In this document: one piece after another, positions 25,811 through 35,109 of the stretch
Numbering within the stretch: position 1 is the first letter of the stretch
Layout of the letters: the number at the start of each line of letters is the position of its first letter
From: Salipiger sp. CCB-MM3
Lineage (GTDB): Bacteria; Pseudomonadota; Alphaproteobacteria; Rhodobacterales; Rhodobacteraceae
Direction of reading: 5' to 3'
Length of the DNA stretch: 64,000 nucleotides
NCBI RefSeq assembly: GCF_001687105.1
Contig: NZ_CP014595.1
Coordinates: 2,431,001-2,495,000, forward strand
Translations under genes and position numbers: made by a program
Notes under the pieces: model-generated
The model's input: the letters and a program-made list of their open reading frames with translations, nothing else
Told to the model about the DNA's origin: nothing
Database searches by the model: none

Positions 25811-27595
25811 ATGGCAAATGAACGTCCCAAGGCCGACGTGGTGATCGTCGGTCTCGGCTGGGCCGGATCGGTCATGGCCGAAGAGCTGACCCGCGCGGGC
25901 CTCAACGTGGTCGCCATCGAGCGCGGCGCATGGCGCGACACGTCGACCGACTTCCCCCCCGCCGTCGACCCCGACGAGCTGCGCTGGCACACCCGCCGCG
26001 AGCTGCTGCAGCCGATGAGCGTGGAAACCACCACCTTCCGCAACAAGACCGGCCAGCAGGCCGCCCCGGTGCGTAACTGGAACGCCTTCCAGTTCGGCTG
26101 GAACGTCGGCGGCGCTGGCACCCACTGGGCCGGCATGTCCTGGCGCTTCCTGCCCTGGGATTTCGAGGTCGCGACGCAGACCGCCGAACGCTACGGCCAA
26201 GAGCGCCTCGATGGGCTGATGGGCGAGGGGCTGCAGCTGCAGGACTGGGGGGTCACCTACGAAGAGATGGCGCCCTATTACGATCGCTTCGAGCGCATCG
26301 CCGGTACCTCGGGCAAGGCGGGCAACCTCAACGGTGAGAAGATCAAGGGCGGCAACGTCTTTGAGGGCCCGCGCGAGCGCGAGTACCCGACGCCGCAACT
26401 CAAGGACACCAACTGGATGTCCATGTACCGCGACACCACCGAGGGCATGGGCTACAACCCGTTCACCATCCCGGCGGGCAACATCAGCCAAGCCTATGTG
26501 AACCCGCTGGGCGTCACCATGGGGCCGTGCACCTATTGCGGCTTCTGCGACTTCCACGGCTGCGGCAACTTCTCCAAGTCGAGCCCGCAGGCCTGTATCC
26601 TGCCCGCTCTGATGCGCCGCCCGAACTTCACCGTGCTGACCGAGACCGAAGTGCTGCACGCGGTGAAGCACGAAGACGGCAAGACGGTGAAGGGCGTGAA
26701 GTTCATCACCCGCGAGGGCGAGGAAGGCTTCCAGCCCGCCGATGTGGTCTGCATCACCGCCTATCAGATGGACAACGTGCGCCTGATGCTGCTGTCGGGC
26801 ATCGGCCAGCAATACGATCCGAGCACCGAGCGCGGCACCATCGGCCGTAACTACAGCTACCAGACCTGTTCGTCGGTCACCGGCTTCTTCTCGGGGGCCA
26901 AGATGAACCCGTTCATCGGCGGCGGCGCGCTCGGCGTGCAGATCGACGATTTCAACGGCGACAACTTCGACCACAGCGATCTCGACTTCATCGGCGGCGC
27001 TGGGATCATGGGCTATTCGACCAACGGTCGTCCGATCGCCAACATGAACGCCATCCGTCCGGGCAACAAGCGCTGGGGCTCGCAGTGGAAAGAGGCCTAT
27101 GCCCGTGACTATCAGGAGGTGGCCAACATCTTCTGTCAGGGCACCTCGATGCCGACGCGCGACGCCTACCTGTCGCTCGATCCGACCTACAAGGACCGCC
27201 ATGGCCAGCCGCTGCTGCGCCTGACCTTCGACTGGAACCGCAACGACAAGTCGATGATCGACTACACGACGCAGAAAGCCATCGAGATCATGCGCGAGGC
27301 GGGCGGCGAGGACATCATGGTCGACAATCAGACCGAAGCCTCGTGGAACCCCTACAAGCAGCACAGCTCGCACACGATCGGCGGTCTGGTGATGGGCTCG
27401 AACCCCGCCACCTCGGCGCTGAACCCGTATCTGCAGAGCTGGGATTGCCACAACGTGTTCTCGGTCGGCGCTTCTGCCTTCCCGAACAACGGCGGCTACA
27501 ACCCGACGCTCACCGTGGGTGCGCTCGCGGTCCGCGCGGCGCGCGCGATCCACGAGACCTACATCAACAACCCCGGCCCGCTGGTGGAGGCATAA
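25811..27595 (+). CDS. GMC-family flavoprotein dehydrogenase, large subunit
   Basis: This 594-residue catalytic subunit has the FAD motif GLGWAG (14-19) and the GMC C-terminal active-site region (QHSSHTIGG and PNNGGYNPTLTVGALA). Cysteines 240, 243, 246 and 251 (CTYCGFCDFHGC) are a likely Fe-S ligand set; a related FAD glucose dehydrogenase has a 3Fe-4S cluster at the equivalent region. It should oxidise a sugar acid, sugar or polyol in the periplasm and pass electrons to the tri-haem cytochrome encoded next. It has no export signal and is probably carried out by the small subunit. Confidence 0.9.
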   Translation: MANERPKADVVIVGLGWAGSVMAEELTRAGLNVVAIERGAWRDTSTDFPPAVDPDELRWHTRRELLQPMSVETTTFRNKTGQQAAPVRNWNAFQFGWNVGGAGTHWAGMSWRFLPWDFEVATQTAERYGQERLDGLMGEGLQLQDWGVTYEEMAPYYDRFERIAGTSGKAGNLNGEKIKGGNVFEGPREREYPTPQLKDTNWMSMYRDTTEGMGYNPFTIPAGNISQAYVNPLGVTMGPCTYCGFCDFHGCGNFSKSSPQACILPALMRRPNFTVLTETEVLHAVKHEDGKTVKGVKFITREGEEGFQPADVVCITAYQMDNVRLMLLSGIGQQYDPSTERGTIGRNYSYQTCSSVTGFFSGAKMNPFIGGGALGVQIDDFNGDNFDHSDLDFIGGAGIMGYSTNGRPIANMNAIRPGNKRWGSQWKEAYARDYQEVANIFCQGTSMPTRDAYLSLDPTYKDRHGQPLLRLTFDWNRNDKSMIDYTTQKAIEIMREAGGEDIMVDNQTEASWNPYKQHSSHTIGGLVMGSNPATSALNPYLQSWDCHNVFSVGASAFPNNGGYNPTLTVGALAVRAARAIHETYINNPGPLVEA

Positions 27596-27598
27596 CCC

Positions 27599-28909
27599 AT
27601 GGCAAAATGGATCAAGATCGCAGGCGGCGTTGTCGTCGTCGCGGCCATCGGCGCCGGTGGTTGGGCCTGGAGCTCGCTGAACACCTCGCGCTCCAATGTG
27701 GCCGACGACAGCGTCACGCTGGCCGAGTTCACCTCTGACGATGCCGAGGCCATCGAGCGTGGCGAGTATGTCATGCGGATGGGCGACTGCGCGGCCTGCC
27801 ACACCCGCGAAGACGGCGAGTTCGCAGGCGGCTATCAGATCGCGACGCCCTTCGGCACTCTGGTCTCTTCGAACATCACCCCCGATGCCGAGACCGGCAT
27901 CGGCGGGATGACCGAGAAGGACTTCTTCAACGCGATCCGTCAGGGCATCGGCCAGCATGGCATGCTCTACCCGGCGATGCCCTACACGGCCTACGCCAAG
28001 TTCACCGACGAAGACATGCATGACCTTTGGGCCTATATGTCGACGGTGGAGCCGATCTCGAACGACATCGACGAGAACGGCGGCATGCCGTTCCCGTTCA
28101 ACATCCGTCTCGCCATGGCGGGCTGGGACATGCTGTTCTTCGACAACGAGGGCTTCGAGCCGGTCGCGTCCGAGAGCGATGATTGGAACCGCGGCAAATA
28201 CATCGTCGACGGCGGTGGCCACTGCGCCGCCTGCCACAGCCCGCGCAACGCGCTGGGTGCCGAGGTGGCCAGCGCCTATCTGCAAGGTGGCAACATCGGC
28301 GATTGGTACGCGCCCGACCTGACCCAGAACCCGCATGTGGGTCTGGGCGGCAGCTCGGCCGAGGACATCGCGTCCTATCTCAAGACCGGCTCGGACGGCG
28401 TTGCCGTGGCGGCTGGCCCGATGGCCGAGGCGGTGGAGCACTCGCTGCAGTATCTGACCGACGAGGACGCGCTGGCGGTGGGCACCTATCTCACCGCGCT
28501 TCCGGCCTCCGACACGCCGGCTCCGGCGGCGGCAAGCCTTGGCGACGCCGATACCGCGCGGCTGGCGGATGTCTATGAGGTGAACTGCTCGGCCTGCCAC
28601 GGTCTGCAGGGTGAGGGCATCAAGGGCATGGTTCCGGCCTTCGATGGCAACCACGGCCTGCTGACCGACCCCACCAACATGATCCACGTGATGCTGAAGG
28701 GCGCCCGCGCGGCGCACAGCCACACGGCCGAGACGGCGGCGGGCATGCCCTCTTTCGCTTGGAAGATGGACGACGAGGACATCGCCGAAATCCTCACCTA
28801 TGTGCGCAACAGCTGGGGCAACGCCGGCGAAGCGGTCTCCGCGGGCAAGGTCGGCGAAATGCGCGAGCAGCTTGGCGCGCGCGAGCCGCTGTCGAACCCC
28901 GGTTCGTAA
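27599..28909 (+). CDS. Tri-haem cytochrome c subunit of the dehydrogenase
   Basis: This 436-residue protein has an N-terminal membrane anchor (about 5-25) and three CxxCH haem-binding sites at C64-H68 (CAACH), C209-H213 (CAACH) and C330-H334 (CSACH). This is the architecture of the cytochrome subunit of membrane gluconate, alcohol or sorbitol dehydrogenases, which passes electrons to ubiquinone. It starts 3 bases after the flavoprotein stop. A strong terminator follows, so the three subunits form a complete unit. Confidence 0.92.
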   Translation: MAKWIKIAGGVVVVAAIGAGGWAWSSLNTSRSNVADDSVTLAEFTSDDAEAIERGEYVMRMGDCAACHTREDGEFAGGYQIATPFGTLVSSNITPDAETGIGGMTEKDFFNAIRQGIGQHGMLYPAMPYTAYAKFTDEDMHDLWAYMSTVEPISNDIDENGGMPFPFNIRLAMAGWDMLFFDNEGFEPVASESDDWNRGKYIVDGGGHCAACHSPRNALGAEVASAYLQGGNIGDWYAPDLTQNPHVGLGGSSAEDIASYLKTGSDGVAVAAGPMAEAVEHSLQYLTDEDALAVGTYLTALPASDTPAPAAASLGDADTARLADVYEVNCSACHGLQGEGIKGMVPAFDGNHGLLTDPTNMIHVMLKGARAAHSHTAETAAGMPSFAWKMDDEDIAEILTYVRNSWGNAGEAVSAGKVGEMREQLGAREPLSNPGS

Positions 28910-28932
28910 TCGGTTGATCGGTTGAGACGCGA

Positions 28933-28963
28933 AGGGCCGCCCTGATGGGGCGGCCCTTTTTCG
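28933..28963 (+). terminator. Intrinsic terminator of the dehydrogenase operon
   Basis: AGGGCCGCC (28933-28941) and GGCGGCCCT (28949-28957) form a perfect 9-base stem followed by TTTTTC. Confidence 0.9.
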
Positions 28964-29068
28964 TTGTGGACCTTAGGCCCGGACCCTCAGGCCGGGGCGA
29001 GGTGGCGCGCGGCCACTGACCTGCAACCCCACCAAAGATGCGCGAATAAGCCCAGATCGCCGGGTGTC

Positions 29069-30370
29069 TCAGAAACGGCGGCGCGGTTGGGGGTGCCCGG
29101 TCAGCGCCTCCCAGAAGGCATCGGCGCGCTTTTCGAAGGTGGCGGCATCGCGGGCGTCGCTCTGGTAGAAGGCGCCCTGCGCCACGCCCGGAGCGTATTC
29201 CTGTTCGACCCAGCCGCGTGGATCGTCATGCGGGAATTTATAGCCCACATGGCCAAGGCTCTCGGCGCCTTTGTAATGCGCGTCGCGCAGATAGAGCGGC
29301 ACCGCAGCGGGCGGCGCGCTGGTGACATGGCCGAGCGCTGCGCCGATGCCGCGCGTCACTGAACCCGATTTCGGCGCGCGCGCCACATGCAGCGCAGCAT
29401 GGGCGAGGATAAGCTGGCACTCGGGATAGCCGATTTTCTCGACCGCCTGCGCGGCGGCCACGGCGGTCTGTAGCGCGGTGTTGTCGGCAAGGCCTACGTC
29501 CTCAGAGGCGTGGATCATGATCCGCCGAGCGATGTAGCGCGGGTCTTCGCCGCCATGGATCAGCCGCGCCAGCCAATAGAGCGTCGCGTCGGGGTCCGAG
29601 CCGCGCATGGATTTCACGAATGCCGACACCACATCGTAATGCTGATCGCCCGAGCGGTCGTGGTTGATCGCCGCCGCCTCATAAGCCTCGGCGATCATCT
29701 CGTCGCTGATGGTGACCGCGCCGTCATGTCCGACAGCCAAGCTTTCGAGCGTGGTCAGCGCGCGCCGTGCGTCACCCCCCGAGCGCCCGGCGATGAGCCG
29801 CCGCTGCTCGGGCCGCAGACTGACCTTGATGCCCTGCGCCGCCAGATGGTCGACGCCGCGCTGTACGACCTTTTCCATCTCTTCGATGCTCAGCGGTTCG
29901 AGCTTGAGGATGGTCGAGCGCGAGACCAGCGCGGGCGGCAGCGCGTGGTAAGGATTGCCGGTGGTGGCACCGACGAAATCGGCGGTGCCTTCCTCGCAGA
30001 TCGACAGCAGGTCGTCGGCCTGCGTGGCCGAGAAGCGGTGCACCTCATCGACGAAGATCAGCAGCGGGCGGATGCGTGCCTCATCGGCGATCTTGCGCAA
30101 CTCTTTCACCCCGTCGCGGGTGGCGTGCAGCGGGCGGAATTCTTTGCCCAGCATATTGCCCACCGCGCGGGCGATGGTGGTCTTGCCGATGCCCGGCGGG
30201 CCGTAGAGGATCAGGCTGCCGAGCGCGTTCGCTGCGATCCGGCGGCGCAGGATCGAGCCCGGTTTGACCAGCTTGGGCTGGCCGATGATGTCGTCCAGCG
30301 TCTCGGGGCGCAGCGCAGCGGCCAGCGGGGTGCGGCCAAGCCGGGGGCCGGTGTCGAAAAGATCGCTCAT
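29069..30370 (-). CDS. rarA: RarA/MgsA-type AAA+ replication-recombination ATPase
   Basis: This 433-residue AAA+ protein has Walker A GPPGIGKTT (about 57-65), Walker B LLIFVDEVHRF, sensor TTGNPY and the C-terminal tetramerisation region (AYEAAAINHDRSGDQHYD, KFPHDDPRGWVEQEYAP). RarA acts at stalled replication forks alongside RecA and SSB. It is monocistronic here. The start at 30370 lies in a 191-base divergent gap with the fumarylacetoacetase-like gene. Confidence 0.94.
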   Translation of the reverse strand: MSDLFDTGPRLGRTPLAAALRPETLDDIIGQPKLVKPGSILRRRIAANALGSLILYGPPGIGKTTIARAVGNMLGKEFRPLHATRDGVKELRKIADEARIRPLLIFVDEVHRFSATQADDLLSICEEGTADFVGATTGNPYHALPPALVSRSTILKLEPLSIEEMEKVVQRGVDHLAAQGIKVSLRPEQRRLIAGRSGGDARRALTTLESLAVGHDGAVTISDEMIAEAYEAAAINHDRSGDQHYDVVSAFVKSMRGSDPDATLYWLARLIHGGEDPRYIARRIMIHASEDVGLADNTALQTAVAAAQAVEKIGYPECQLILAHAALHVARAPKSGSVTRGIGAALGHVTSAPPAAVPLYLRDAHYKGAESLGHVGYKFPHDDPRGWVEQEYAPGVAQGAFYQSDARDAATFEKRADAFWEALTGHPQPRRRF

Positions 30371-30561
30371 GCTCAGGCCTCATCTGCGGGCATTGCTTGA
30401 TGCGCTAGCAGATCGAGCCGGGGCGGGCAAATGCGGGCTGATCGGCATATCAATCTTGGTTGTAGCCTCTGTCCTTCGCGCGCCGACCTGCTAGACATTT
30501 CCGCAACTTGGCGTGCGCGCAGCGGTACGCCCTTTCTCGACGCCCATCCAAGGAGTGCCCG

Positions 30562-31251
30562 ATGACCGATTATGTCTTTGCCCCGCAAGAAACCCCCAGT
30601 GTTGCCGTTGCAGGCAGCGAGGCGCGCTTTCCGCTGCGCCGCATCTTCTGTGTCGGGCGCAACTACGCCGAGCACGCGCGGGAAATGGGCCATGATCCCG
30701 ACCGCGAGCCGCCGTTCTTCTTCGACAAGCCGATCGACACGATCGCCGAGGCGGGGGACGCCATTCCCTATCCGCCCGCGACCGCCGATCTGCACCACGA
30801 GGGCGAGTTGGTCGTCGCGCTGGGGCAGGGCGGTGTCGATATCCCCGAGGACAAGGCGCTGGAGTGTGTCTGGGGCTATGCCGCCGGCATCGACCTGACG
30901 CGCCGCGACGTGCAGGCCGAGGCCAAGAAGAAGGGCCGCCCGTGGACCATGGCCAAAGGGTTCGACTATGCCGCCGTCTGCGGTCCGGTGCACCCGGTGG
31001 CGCAGGTCGGCCATCTGGACAAGGGCAGGCTGCGGCTGGTGGTGAACGGCGAAGAGCGGCAGGACGGCGATATGGCGCAGATGATCTGGTCGGTGCCCGA
31101 GGTGATCTCTTACCTCTCGGGGCTGGTCGAACTGAAGGCGGGGGATCTCATCTACACCGGCACACCCGCCGGGGTCAGCGCGCTCGAGCGTGGCGATACC
31201 TGTGTGGTCGAGATCGAAGGCCTGGCGCCGCTGGAGATCAGCATCGGCTGA
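30562..31251 (+). CDS. Fumarylacetoacetate hydrolase-family protein (fumarylpyruvate hydrolase-like)
   Basis: This 229-residue cytoplasmic hydrolase has the FAH-fold metal-site motif HHEGELVVALG and the later signature TGTPAGVSALERGD. The motif order suits small single-domain members that split fumarylpyruvate or acylpyruvate, as in gentisate degradation. ATG 30562 follows AAGGAG. It is alone on the plus strand between rarA and the SURF1-cyo operon, so the pathway is not revealed by context. Oxaloacetate tautomerase/decarboxylase activity is a possible alternative in this family. Confidence 0.87.
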   Translation: MTDYVFAPQETPSVAVAGSEARFPLRRIFCVGRNYAEHAREMGHDPDREPPFFFDKPIDTIAEAGDAIPYPPATADLHHEGELVVALGQGGVDIPEDKALECVWGYAAGIDLTRRDVQAEAKKKGRPWTMAKGFDYAAVCGPVHPVAQVGHLDKGRLRLVVNGEERQDGDMAQMIWSVPEVISYLSGLVELKAGDLIYTGTPAGVSALERGDTCVVEIEGLAPLEISIG

Positions 31252-31279
31252 GCCGAGCCTCGCAGACCCGAAACGGCAA

Positions 31280-31312
31280 AGCGCCAGCCCGAAGGGCTGG
31301 CGCTTTTGTTTT
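31280..31312 (+). terminator. Intrinsic terminator between convergent genes
   Basis: AGCGCCAGCCC (31280-31290) and its complement GGGCTGGCGCT (31294-31304) enclose GAA and are followed by TTTGTTTT. It ends the FAH gene and may also stop the convergent SURF1-cyo transcript. Confidence 0.92.
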
Positions 31313-31335
31313 GGTCTCTCTGCCCGCGGGCCGTG

Positions 31336-32085
31336 TCAGCGTCTGCGGAATTCCGTCCAGATGAACAGTGCCCAGGCGGCGATCATCATCAGGGCCAGCC
31401 CGGCCCATGTGAGCGCGTAGCTCAGATGCGCATTGCGGAAGCTGACGACCGTCTGCCCGCCGCGCGGCCATGCCTGCGCGTCATCGCCCATGTCCTGATC
31501 GACGAAATAGGGCGCGGCCTTCTCGAAGCCTTTGGCCGAGGTGATCGAGCCGATGTCGCGGCGGTACCATTGGCCGTTCTGCGGATCATTGTCGCGCGAG
31601 AAGAGCCAGCCCTCGCTTTCCGAGATGCGCAGCAGGCCGGTGACCGTCTGTTCGCCCTCGGGCGCGTCGCGCGTGGCGGGGTCTTTCAGCCGCTCCGGCA
31701 CCAGCCCGCGGTTGACCATCACCACGGTGCCGTCGTCGCGGCGCAGCGGGGTCAGGATCCAATAGCCGGGGCCGAAGTCGGCGGGGGTGTAAATCTGTAC
31801 TTCCTCGTCGTTGAGGAAGGTGCCGCTCAGAGAGACATGCCGGTATTCGGCGCTCTCGGCGGTGATCCCGGCCCAGTCGTCCGGGCCGGGGGCGGGGACG
31901 GGCGCGGCATGGACGCGCGCCTCGACCCTCTCGATAAGGGCGACCTTCCAGTGCAGGCGCTGAACCTGCCAGATCGCCAGTGAGGTGAAACCGACGAGAG
32001 CCGCCAGCGCCACCAGCGTGACCGCAATGATGAGCGGCCAGCGGCGGCGCTGCGCGCCGGGCTTATGCGCCGCCGCCGCGCCCAT
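31336..32085 (-). CDS. SURF1-family oxidase assembly factor
   Basis: This 249-residue protein has two transmembrane helices at the ends (about 17-40 and 224-243) flanking a periplasmic beta domain with NRGLVPE and SLSGTFLNDEEV. SURF1 proteins help haem a/o insertion into haem-copper oxidases. Here it is the last gene of a cyoABCD operon and shares 1 base with cyoD, so it probably matures the quinol oxidase. cyoE (haem o synthase) is not in this operon. Confidence 0.9.
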   Translation of the reverse strand: MGAAAAHKPGAQRRRWPLIIAVTLVALAALVGFTSLAIWQVQRLHWKVALIERVEARVHAAPVPAPGPDDWAGITAESAEYRHVSLSGTFLNDEEVQIYTPADFGPGYWILTPLRRDDGTVVMVNRGLVPERLKDPATRDAPEGEQTVTGLLRISESEGWLFSRDNDPQNGQWYRRDIGSITSAKGFEKAAPYFVDQDMGDDAQAWPRGGQTVVSFRNAHLSYALTWAGLALMMIAAWALFIWTEFRRR

Positions 32086-32486
32086 CAGTTGTGCTCCGCG
32101 CCGTGCTCGCCGGACATGCTTGCGCCCGGCGTGGCTTCGGAATCCATCACCATGTTGCCTTCGCTCATCGGCATCATGTTGGCGTTCATGTTGTGCATGA
32201 CCCAGAGCGAGCCTGCCAGAACGATGCCCACGATCACCACCGCGAGGATGGTGGCCGACATGGTCCAGCCGCCTTCATTGTCGCTCTTGAGGTGCAGGAA
32301 ATACACCAGGTGAACGATGATCTGGATCGCGCCCAGACCCATGATGATGCCGATCAGCCAGGTCCGCGACATGTCGCTTTCCATCATGACCAGCGCGAAG
32401 GGGATGACGCTGAGGATCACCGCGAGGGCGAAACCGGTCATCAGCGTGCCCATGGTGCCGTGCGATGCTTCGGAATGTGCGCTCAT
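32085..32486 (-). CDS. cyoD: Cytochrome bo ubiquinol oxidase subunit IV
   Basis: This 133-residue protein has three hydrophobic helices and a Met/Asn/His-rich tail (NMNANMMPMSEGNMVMDS) that could bind metal, though this is not a known feature. ATG 32486 overlaps the last base of cyoC and starts [10 protein letters not shown]. The upstream in-frame ATG at 32531 is inside cyoC and less likely. CyoD aids copper-site assembly in subunit I. Confidence 0.9.
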   Translation of the reverse strand: MSAHSEASHGTMGTLMTGFALAVILSVIPFALVMMESDMSRTWLIGIIMGLGAIQIIVHLVYFLHLKSDNEGGWTMSATILAVVIVGIVLAGSLWVMHNMNANMMPMSEGNMVMDSEATPGASMSGEHGAEHN

Positions 32487-33115
32487 CAGATCAACCTCAC
32501 CAGATAGACGAAGGAGAACACCCCGATCCAAACCAGATCGAGGAAGTGCCAGAACATGCTCAGCGTCGAGAGGCGCTGCATGTTGGCCGGGATCATGCCC
32601 TTCATGCGGATCTGGGCGATCAGCACGCAGAGCCAGATCAGGCCTGCGGTCACGTGCAGACCGTGGGTGCCGACCAGCAGGAAGAAGGCCGACAGGAAGC
32701 CCGAACGATCAGGACCCGCGCCGATGTGGATCAGGTGATGGAATTCGTAGACTTCCATCCCGATGAAGCCGAGGCCCAGCACGCCGGTGATCACCAGCCA
32801 CAGGGTGGTGGCGTCCATGTCGTGCTTTTCCGCCTTCAGCATGGCAACGCCGAAGGTGACCGAGGAGAACAGCAGCAGCGCCGTCTCGATGGCCACGAAG
32901 CCCGGCTCGAACAGGTCTTTCGGACCCGGACCACCGGCAAAGTTGTTGCCCAGCACCGCATAGGTCGCGAAGAGCGATGCGAAGATGATGCAGTCGCTCA
33001 TCAGGTAGATCCAGAACCCGATGGGCGTGGGGCTCTCGTGGTGATGATCGGGGTGGTGGTCGGGGCCCGCAGGCCCCTCCACTCGTCCGGTCAGCGGAGT
33101 GTCAAGCATGGTCAT
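32486..33115 (-). CDS. cyoC: Cytochrome bo ubiquinol oxidase subunit III
   Basis: This 209-residue subunit has five membrane helices and a His-rich N-terminal loop ([11 protein letters not shown]). The family motifs [10 protein letters not shown] and [15 protein letters not shown] are visible. The gene overlaps cyoB by 4 bases and shares 1 base with cyoD, so all are co-translated. Confidence 0.94.
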   Translation of the reverse strand: MTMLDTPLTGRVEGPAGPDHHPDHHHESPTPIGFWIYLMSDCIIFASLFATYAVLGNNFAGGPGPKDLFEPGFVAIETALLLFSSVTFGVAMLKAEKHDMDATTLWLVITGVLGLGFIGMEVYEFHHLIHIGAGPDRSGFLSAFFLLVGTHGLHVTAGLIWLCVLIAQIRMKGMIPANMQRLSTLSMFWHFLDLVWIGVFSFVYLVRLI

Positions 33116-35109
33116 GCTGCACCTCCCTTCGCTTCTTTCTCAGCGACGGTTGCCGCCGGGATCCAGTGATCCTGATTGTAGTTGAAGGTATGCGCGATGG
33201 TGGTCGCGATCATGCCGATGAACGAGATCGCGGCGAGCCACCAGATGTACCAGATCATCGCGAAACCGAAGACCAGAGCCATGGCGGCGACGATGACGCC
33301 GGTGGCCGTGTTATTCGGCATGTGGATGTCGTGGTAGTTGGTGGACCACTTGAAGCCGTCCTGCTTCATCTTCCAGAAGGCGTCGCGGCCGGTGACCACC
33401 ACGTCCTGCGGGAAGTTGTAGTTTGCGGGCGGCGACTGGGTTGCCCAGTCGAGGGTGCGCGCATCCCACGGGTCGTTGCCGCAGGCCAGTTCCTTGCGCC
33501 GCATGATCGACACGGCGAAGTTGATGAAGCCGCAGGCGATACCGATGGCGATCAGCACCGCGCCGAAGGCGGCGACGATGAAGTAGATCTGCCACGCCTG
33601 GTCCATGTAGCTCTGCAGACGGCGGGTCACGCCCATCAGGCCGAGCGCATAGAGCGGCATGAAGGCGAAGTAGAAGCCGATGCACCAGAACCAGAAGGTG
33701 CGGCGTCCCCATTTGTCGTCCAGCTTGAAGCCGAAGGCCTTGGGCCACCAGAAGGTGACGGCGGCATAGACCCCGAACACCACGCCGCCGATGATGACGT
33801 TGTGGAAGTGGGCGATGAGGAACAGCGTGTTGTGCAGCTGGAAGTCGACCGGCGGAACCGCCAGCAGAACACCGGTCATGCCGCCGATGGCGAAGGTCAC
33901 GATGAAGCCAGTGGTCCAGAGCATCGGCACTTCGAAGCGCACGCGGCCCTTGTACATGGTGAACAGCCAGTTGAAGACCTTAACCCCGGTGGGCACCGCG
34001 ATGATCATCGTGGTGATGCCGAAGAAGGTGTTCACATTGGCGCCGGAGCCCATGGTGAAGAAGTGGTGCAGCCACACGACGAAGGACAGCACCATGATGC
34101 AGGCGGTGGCCCAGACCATGGTCTTGTAGCCAAAGAGCGGCTTGCCCGAGAAGGTCTGCACGATTTCCGAGAACACGCCGAAGATCGGCAGGATCAGGAT
34201 GTAAACCTCGGGGTGACCCCAGATCCAGATCAGGTTCACATACATCATGGCGTTGCCGCCAAGATCGTTGGTGAAGAAGTGGAAGCCAAGGTAACGGTCG
34301 AGGGTCAGCATGGTCAGCGTGGCGGTCAGCACGGGGAAGGCTGCCACGATGAGCACGTTGGTGCAGAGCGCGGTCCAGGTGAAGACCGGCATGTCGAAGA
34401 GCTTCATGCCCTTGGCGCGCATCTTGAAGATGGTTGCCAGCAGGTTCACGCCCGAAAGCGTCGTGCCCACACCGGCGATCTGCAGCGCCCAGAGGTAGTA
34501 GTCCACGCCCGGCCCTGTGGAGAAGGCCGATCCCGACAGCGGCGGGAAGGCCAGCCAGCCGACACGTGCGAACTCACCGATGAAGAGCGAGATGTTCACC
34601 AGCAGCGCGCCAGCCACTGTCATCCAGAACGAGAAGTTGTTCAGGAAGGGGAAGGCCACGTCGCGGGCACCGATCTGCGTCGGCATGACGTAGTTCATGA
34701 TGCCGGTGATGAAGGCCATCGCCACGAAGAAGATCATGATCACGCCGTGGGCGGTGAAGACCTGATCGTAGTGGTGCGGGGGCAGGTAGCCCTCGGCGCC
34801 GCCAGCCGCCATGGCCTGCTGAGCGCGCATCATCAGCGCGTCGGCAAAGCCGCGGATGAACATGATGAAGCCAAGCACCATGTACATGATGCCGATCTTC
34901 TTGTGGTCGACGCTGGTGATCCAGTCACGCCAGAGCGGACCCCAGAGCTTGAAGTAGGTCATCAGGACCAGCGCGACGAGGCCGCCCAGAACGATGGCCG
35001 AGAAGGTGCCGACAAGGATCGGCTCGTGGTACGGAATCCAGTCGAGAGTCAGCCGGCCGAAAATCGGCGACCAGGTCTCGGGGGCTTGGACATGTGCTTC
35101 AGTTGCCAT
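33112..35109 (-). CDS. cyoB: Cytochrome bo ubiquinol oxidase subunit I
   Basis: This 665-residue catalytic haem-copper subunit has the expected ligands: low-spin haem His in HGVIMIFF, CuB His and the cross-linked Tyr in [12 protein letters not shown], the CuB pair in WLHHFF, and the high-spin and low-spin His in HFHNVIIGG. It reduces O2 to water and pumps protons, oxidising ubiquinol. It overlaps cyoA by 11 bases and cyoC by 4. Confidence 0.96.
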   Translation of the reverse strand: MATEAHVQAPETWSPIFGRLTLDWIPYHEPILVGTFSAIVLGGLVALVLMTYFKLWGPLWRDWITSVDHKKIGIMYMVLGFIMFIRGFADALMMRAQQAMAAGGAEGYLPPHHYDQVFTAHGVIMIFFVAMAFITGIMNYVMPTQIGARDVAFPFLNNFSFWMTVAGALLVNISLFIGEFARVGWLAFPPLSGSAFSTGPGVDYYLWALQIAGVGTTLSGVNLLATIFKMRAKGMKLFDMPVFTWTALCTNVLIVAAFPVLTATLTMLTLDRYLGFHFFTNDLGGNAMMYVNLIWIWGHPEVYILILPIFGVFSEIVQTFSGKPLFGYKTMVWATACIMVLSFVVWLHHFFTMGSGANVNTFFGITTMIIAVPTGVKVFNWLFTMYKGRVRFEVPMLWTTGFIVTFAIGGMTGVLLAVPPVDFQLHNTLFLIAHFHNVIIGGVVFGVYAAVTFWWPKAFGFKLDDKWGRRTFWFWCIGFYFAFMPLYALGLMGVTRRLQSYMDQAWQIYFIVAAFGAVLIAIGIACGFINFAVSIMRRKELACGNDPWDARTLDWATQSPPANYNFPQDVVVTGRDAFWKMKQDGFKWSTNYHDIHMPNNTATGVIVAAMALVFGFAMIWYIWWLAAISFIGMIATTIAHTFNYNQDHWIPAATVAEKEAKGGAA

